Source: Climacium dendroides (taxonomy: Eukaryota; Streptophyta; Bryopsida; Hypnales; Climaciaceae). From it: 64,000 bases of DNA. The notes beneath the pieces are model-generated. The model was not told where the DNA came from. It was given only the letters and a program-made list of their open reading frames with translations, and did not search any database. The stretch's first letter is position 1. Every line of letters begins with the position of its first letter. The position numbers and the translations under genes were made by a program. The DNA is taken from the NCBI GenBank assembly GCA_950106755.1, contig OX467084.1, positions 27,035,213 through 27,099,212 of the forward strand. Direction: 5' to 3'. Below, piece by piece: positions 60,527-64,000 of the stretch.

Positions 60527-63155
60527 ATGTCGATCCTCAGCTTGGTATCGAATCGTGGAGGTTTAGCTTGTGAAGGCGCTGCTGTGGTTGTGTCCGTTCC
60601 TTGTGGAGGATGGTCGAAGGTGGAGAGAGTTTCTTGTAGTCGTAATAGAGGAACAGTGCGAAGGATCAGTGCGTGTGCGACGCCGGCGGCACCTTGCCAG
60701 AGTTTCGAAGCTGCGAGTTCTCCTGCTCTTGAGAGAGTTGGGTTTGGAGGCGTCGCGTTTGAGTCACGGGCTTTTCAATCGGTGCTGGTGGATGGGCTGG
60801 TGTTCCAGCAAGCGCGGTCACCGGAACTTATTAGAGCAGCTGCGTATTTGCGCGCTGTCTCGTTCTACTCATTTCCTGAAGGTCGCAGTGAAGAAGCTGT
60901 CCAGGTACTCACTTCCTTCCCTTCTCACGCCGGGGTTGAACACTGCTATGGCAGCGTCCATTTCCTTTCGACTTGATTTTTCAGTTCGGAACTTTTTTGT
61001 TGACAGGCATTTTTTTGAGAGGTTGCTTGCCAGTTTGAAGAGCTCAAAAACAGTCTCAGAATCCACGCTATTTTCAGCTTGTGAGTAGATCAGATTTAGG
61101 CTACTACAGAAATGTTCTGCCTTGCCTTGAGCCCTTTGCAGCGAACTTGCTCTACGATGTTTCCAGTAGAGGAAGTTGGCTCTAAACTTGTGACACTGCG
61201 AATGTGAATCTCAAATCTCCATTGGTGACTGGATTGCAGTTGCATCGCAAGATGAAGGTAGCGGACGAGTTCAGTGCTCTCAAGTCCAAAGTGGCAGGGC
61301 TCCAGCAAGGCTACAAGCGCATTGTATGTATTCTAGCGCTCTACCCGCTCTCCAGACTGGTAGATTCGTCAGTGGTCAAACTCCACCCCTCTTTGAAGGT
61401 AAGAGGTCAAGCCCATTATATCCTGCTCTGATTCCTACGCCTCCTTTCCGGGTATATTTGAGATGTGATTCACCAGTCATTGATTGAGAGCCTTGGGACA
61501 CTTGAGAGCCTGTCTTGGACGTAATGCCAAGTCGATCTGAACTTTTTGGTCAATTCAAGGGTCTTAGAATGAATAGAAGAACTATGGAAACCTTACAATC
61601 CTCTAACGTCGATCTCATTAAGTTGGCGGAATTGCACGACTTCTGTCTTTTCAAATGAAATTCATACCTGTCGTAGTGTTTTTTTGAGATCTGTGCAGAT
61701 GAGTGTCACTATTTTAGGCGCGCAACTTCATGAAATTGATGATCTAGTCTTCTGAGTAAGTGAGCTCTTGAGTCAGAGTCTTGGTTGCCTTGAACACTGG
61801 ACTTGGCATTAATTGTGAGCGAATGAAATTCATGAGCGATGTGGTAACTGTGTGTGAGCAGGTTACATTAGACAACGGCGAGGAGCATGTGCTTGTGGGA
61901 TCTCTGGATTTGAATCAAGGCATTGCGCTCCCGGGAGAAAGCGCGGCGAAGAAGGTCCCCGAGATGAGCGCTTCATTCAGCCTTGCTCGAACGACGTCTT
62001 CTGTTAACATAGCAACCCCTTCAAGAAGAATACAGGTAACCAACCACTCGTGCTCCACTTCAGCCCTTGTTTGTATCGGCAAGTTCGTGAAATTTGCGAG
62101 ATCCAGGGTGTCAAAACTTGTGACATTCGTTAGAGAACTAGGACTGATATAGATTTAAATTTCAAAGGGTCAAAGTCGTGGAATTCCGCCAGTTTAACGA
62201 GATTGACGTTTTGTTCCTTCCAATTCGGCTGGAACCGAGGAATTCTAGCCAAGTTTTCGTGGTCCGTGGGTAGAGTATCTGACCAATTTTTCGTTACTGT
62301 TAGCGTGAACTCCTTCGTTGATGATTTCCACTAATAAATGCTTTATCAAATGTCATCAATACGTGGGCTTGCTATCAGTGTGTGGTGCTTTTGCAGTTGC
62401 AATTAAACCATAATCAGTTAGGACCTTCTGTTGCAATGTGTAACTTAGTAGATGTTCTCCATGTACTCTAGTCTTTCCGGAATTTTGTATAAAAAAACTC
62501 TGGTATTCATCGTTTTGGGCCTTCTAGATTTTGATTCCTTTGAGGAACGGTGAATTGAACGTTGGAACTGAATGCAGGCCATCGGTGGAAATCTTCGTGA
62601 ACGAGGGTACCTTTCAAATGTATGTGTGGCACCTTTGATGCGCCAGAAGGGCATCGGAACGGCTCTCCTCCAGCAAGCTCGAACTGTTGCTCAGCTTTGG
62701 GGTACGCTCTTCCGAACACAAGGCCAAGTCTGTGTCACACTCTCTTGTTGGCTGGTTCGTGGAAGGCTATAAATAATTCATAAACCCCTTCAACCAGTAA
62801 CTTACAGACATGGACGTTCTGGATTGATAAAATGACTTGGCATTGGCTTTATGTCTAGTAACCTTCTTGAGACTCCACTCTCTCGAAGATTTTCGAACCC
62901 TTCTTTATGTAAAGTATGATGTGTCTGGTTGGTCTCACCCGATCGTTTTGGCTTTGCACTCCCCCAGGAATCAAGAATTTGTATGTCCACGCGGTATCCA
63001 CAAACGAAGCTGCAGTCAAGCTGTACAACAAGGTCGATTTCACTGTGGAGAAGGAGGAGGTTGCACCCGTTGCAAGACGAGAGGTCCCGGAGTTTGCTTC
63101 ATTTGGAAGAAGACAAGTCCAGCCACGCCGTCTCTTATTACACAAGTTCATCTAA
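60527..63155 (+). CDS. GNAT-family N-acetyltransferase, probably plastid (340 aa)
   Basis: Transfers acetyl from acetyl-CoA to an amino group; plant relatives of this shape sit in chloroplasts and acetylate protein N-termini or lysines. CDS = join(60527..60904,61240..61398,61862..62035,62578..62701,62968..63155), 1023 nt, phases consistent, with GT-AG at every intron. The N-terminus (MSILSLVSNRGGL...) is Ser/Val/Arg-rich and lacks acidic residues at first, like a transit peptide. The LHRKMKVADEFSALKSKVAG helix and VLVGSLDLNQGIALPGES precede the acetyl-CoA site: YLSNVCVAPLMRQKGIGTALL (about 246-266) contains R-Q-K-G-I-G, the R/Q-x-x-G-x-G/A signature. NLYVHAVSTNEAAVKLYNKV is the family's motif B. 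The start is the first Met in frame. The substrate cannot be read from the sequence. Confidence 0.9.
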
Positions 63156-63576
63156 CAACTGCCCGTGAGACACATCCATTGAATTCACAGCCAATTTTCA
63201 GTTAAGAGAGCGGCGATCGAACACGGAAGCCTCTCTCTCTTTCATTGTACCAGTACAGGTTCATTCAATGATCACACATTGTGATATTGCAGGAATCCCA
63301 TTTTAGAATTGTACCATGGCCGATCGGTTTTGTATATGAAAAAACCTTGAATTACGTAGTTTGAATCTCTCAAGGGTTTTTTAATCTGACTAGTTTCATC
63401 TAGAACTCCGACCGGTGTAGATTAGAAAGTGATCCTTAAGATTACGTAGGTGAATTTGTTTTGGTGCTGCCTGCGAGTGGCAAGCCGCTTAGATTGAGGA
63501 ATTATACTCAGCCTTTCCTGAACAATTAACCCAGCTCGTACTCGAAACGAGTGAGTGAGCTTGTGGTCCGGAACTG

Positions 63577-63760
63577 CTTTACCTGTCTTGTATTTTTAAA
63601 TACAAATTCGTGTACCTTTATACTTTACCTGTCTTGTATTTTTAAATACAAATTCGTGTACCTTTATACTTTACCTGTCTTGTATTTTTAAATACAAATT
63701 CGTGTACCTTTATACTTTACCTGTCTTGTATTTTTAAATACAAATTCGTGTACCTTTATA
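63577..63760. repeat. 46-bp tandem repeat, four copies
   Basis: CTTTACCTGTCTTGTATTTT and the following bases to CTTTATA repeat four times at exactly 46-bp spacing without visible change. Each unit contains the near-palindrome TGTATTTTTAAATACA. It lies about 420 bp past the GNAT stop codon. Confidence 0.95.
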
Positions 63761-64000
63761 CTGACTGCAGTATGTATGCAACTTTGAGCAAATCAGAATA
63801 TTTTTATGGTCCGTGCCGATTGATTGACGAGAACTTTTCCTGTTATTAATAATGGTTTTTGGGTGGGGCCTTTCAGCATGTGTGATCCATTGTACCATGG
63901 AGCTTTGTTGGAAAAGCTGGTCAAGGTCAAGACGGTGCTTCGTTTGATGTTTTAAAAAGTCTGTGGATTCTGTTTCAAAAAATTAAAAACTGAAAATCGG
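63761..64000. other. Spacer at the window edge, nothing seen
   Basis: Too short to judge; no open frame or repeat is apparent. Confidence 0.4.

Noticed and set aside
1..64000. tRNA, rRNA, CRISPR arrays or bacterial-type operons
   Set aside because: I found no cloverleaf with matching A and B boxes, no rRNA segment, no spacer-repeat array and no Shine-Dalgarno-led gene rows.

Overview
The window looks like nuclear DNA of a land plant or close streptophyte relative. It has split genes with GT-AG introns, AT-rich spacers full of short inverted-repeat transposons, and a plant gene set: a glyoxysomal isocitrate lyase ending in SKL, a SERRATE/ARS2-type RNA-processing protein, a mitochondrial TIM23, a GPI-anchored GH17-X8 beta-1,3-glucanase and a GNAT acetyltransferase with a plastid-type N-terminus. 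A seed-free plant is possible, but the sequence does not settle the species. No bacterial or organellar features were seen (no operons, Shine-Dalgarno sites, CRISPR arrays or tRNA genes).

Layout. 1-8.4 kb: isocitrate lyase on the minus strand (exons 3330-3298, 2975-1379, 1061-994; 565 aa) and, 4 kb away in opposite orientation, a decayed ICL copy (7406-8358). 5-15 kb: AT-rich spacer with three MITE families. 16.5-22.1 kb: three tandem minus-strand members of a small gene family I do not recognise; two share the same two-exon structure and promoter layout, and the third is 5'-truncated. 22-30 kb: AT-rich spacer with segmental repeats and a larger non-autonomous transposon. 30.4-38.3 kb: a 12-exon SERRATE homologue (787 aa) with a 3 kb first intron; its promoter and first codons are duplicated just upstream (38.7-39.1 kb). 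42.7-43.3 kb: intronless TIM23. 48.8-50.8 kb: five-exon GH17-X8 glucanase with a 28-nt microexon and a GPI tail. 60.5-63.2 kb: five-exon GNAT acetyltransferase (340 aa), followed by a four-copy 46-bp tandem repeat. The spacers at 44-47, 52 and 58-59 kb hold more foldback elements.

The genes do not form a pathway and appear to be ordinary neighbours. All multi-exon models were built by hand from splice sites; every junction keeps phase and every total is a multiple of three, which is strong internal support. Functions rest on recognised family motifs. Nothing was searched against a database.
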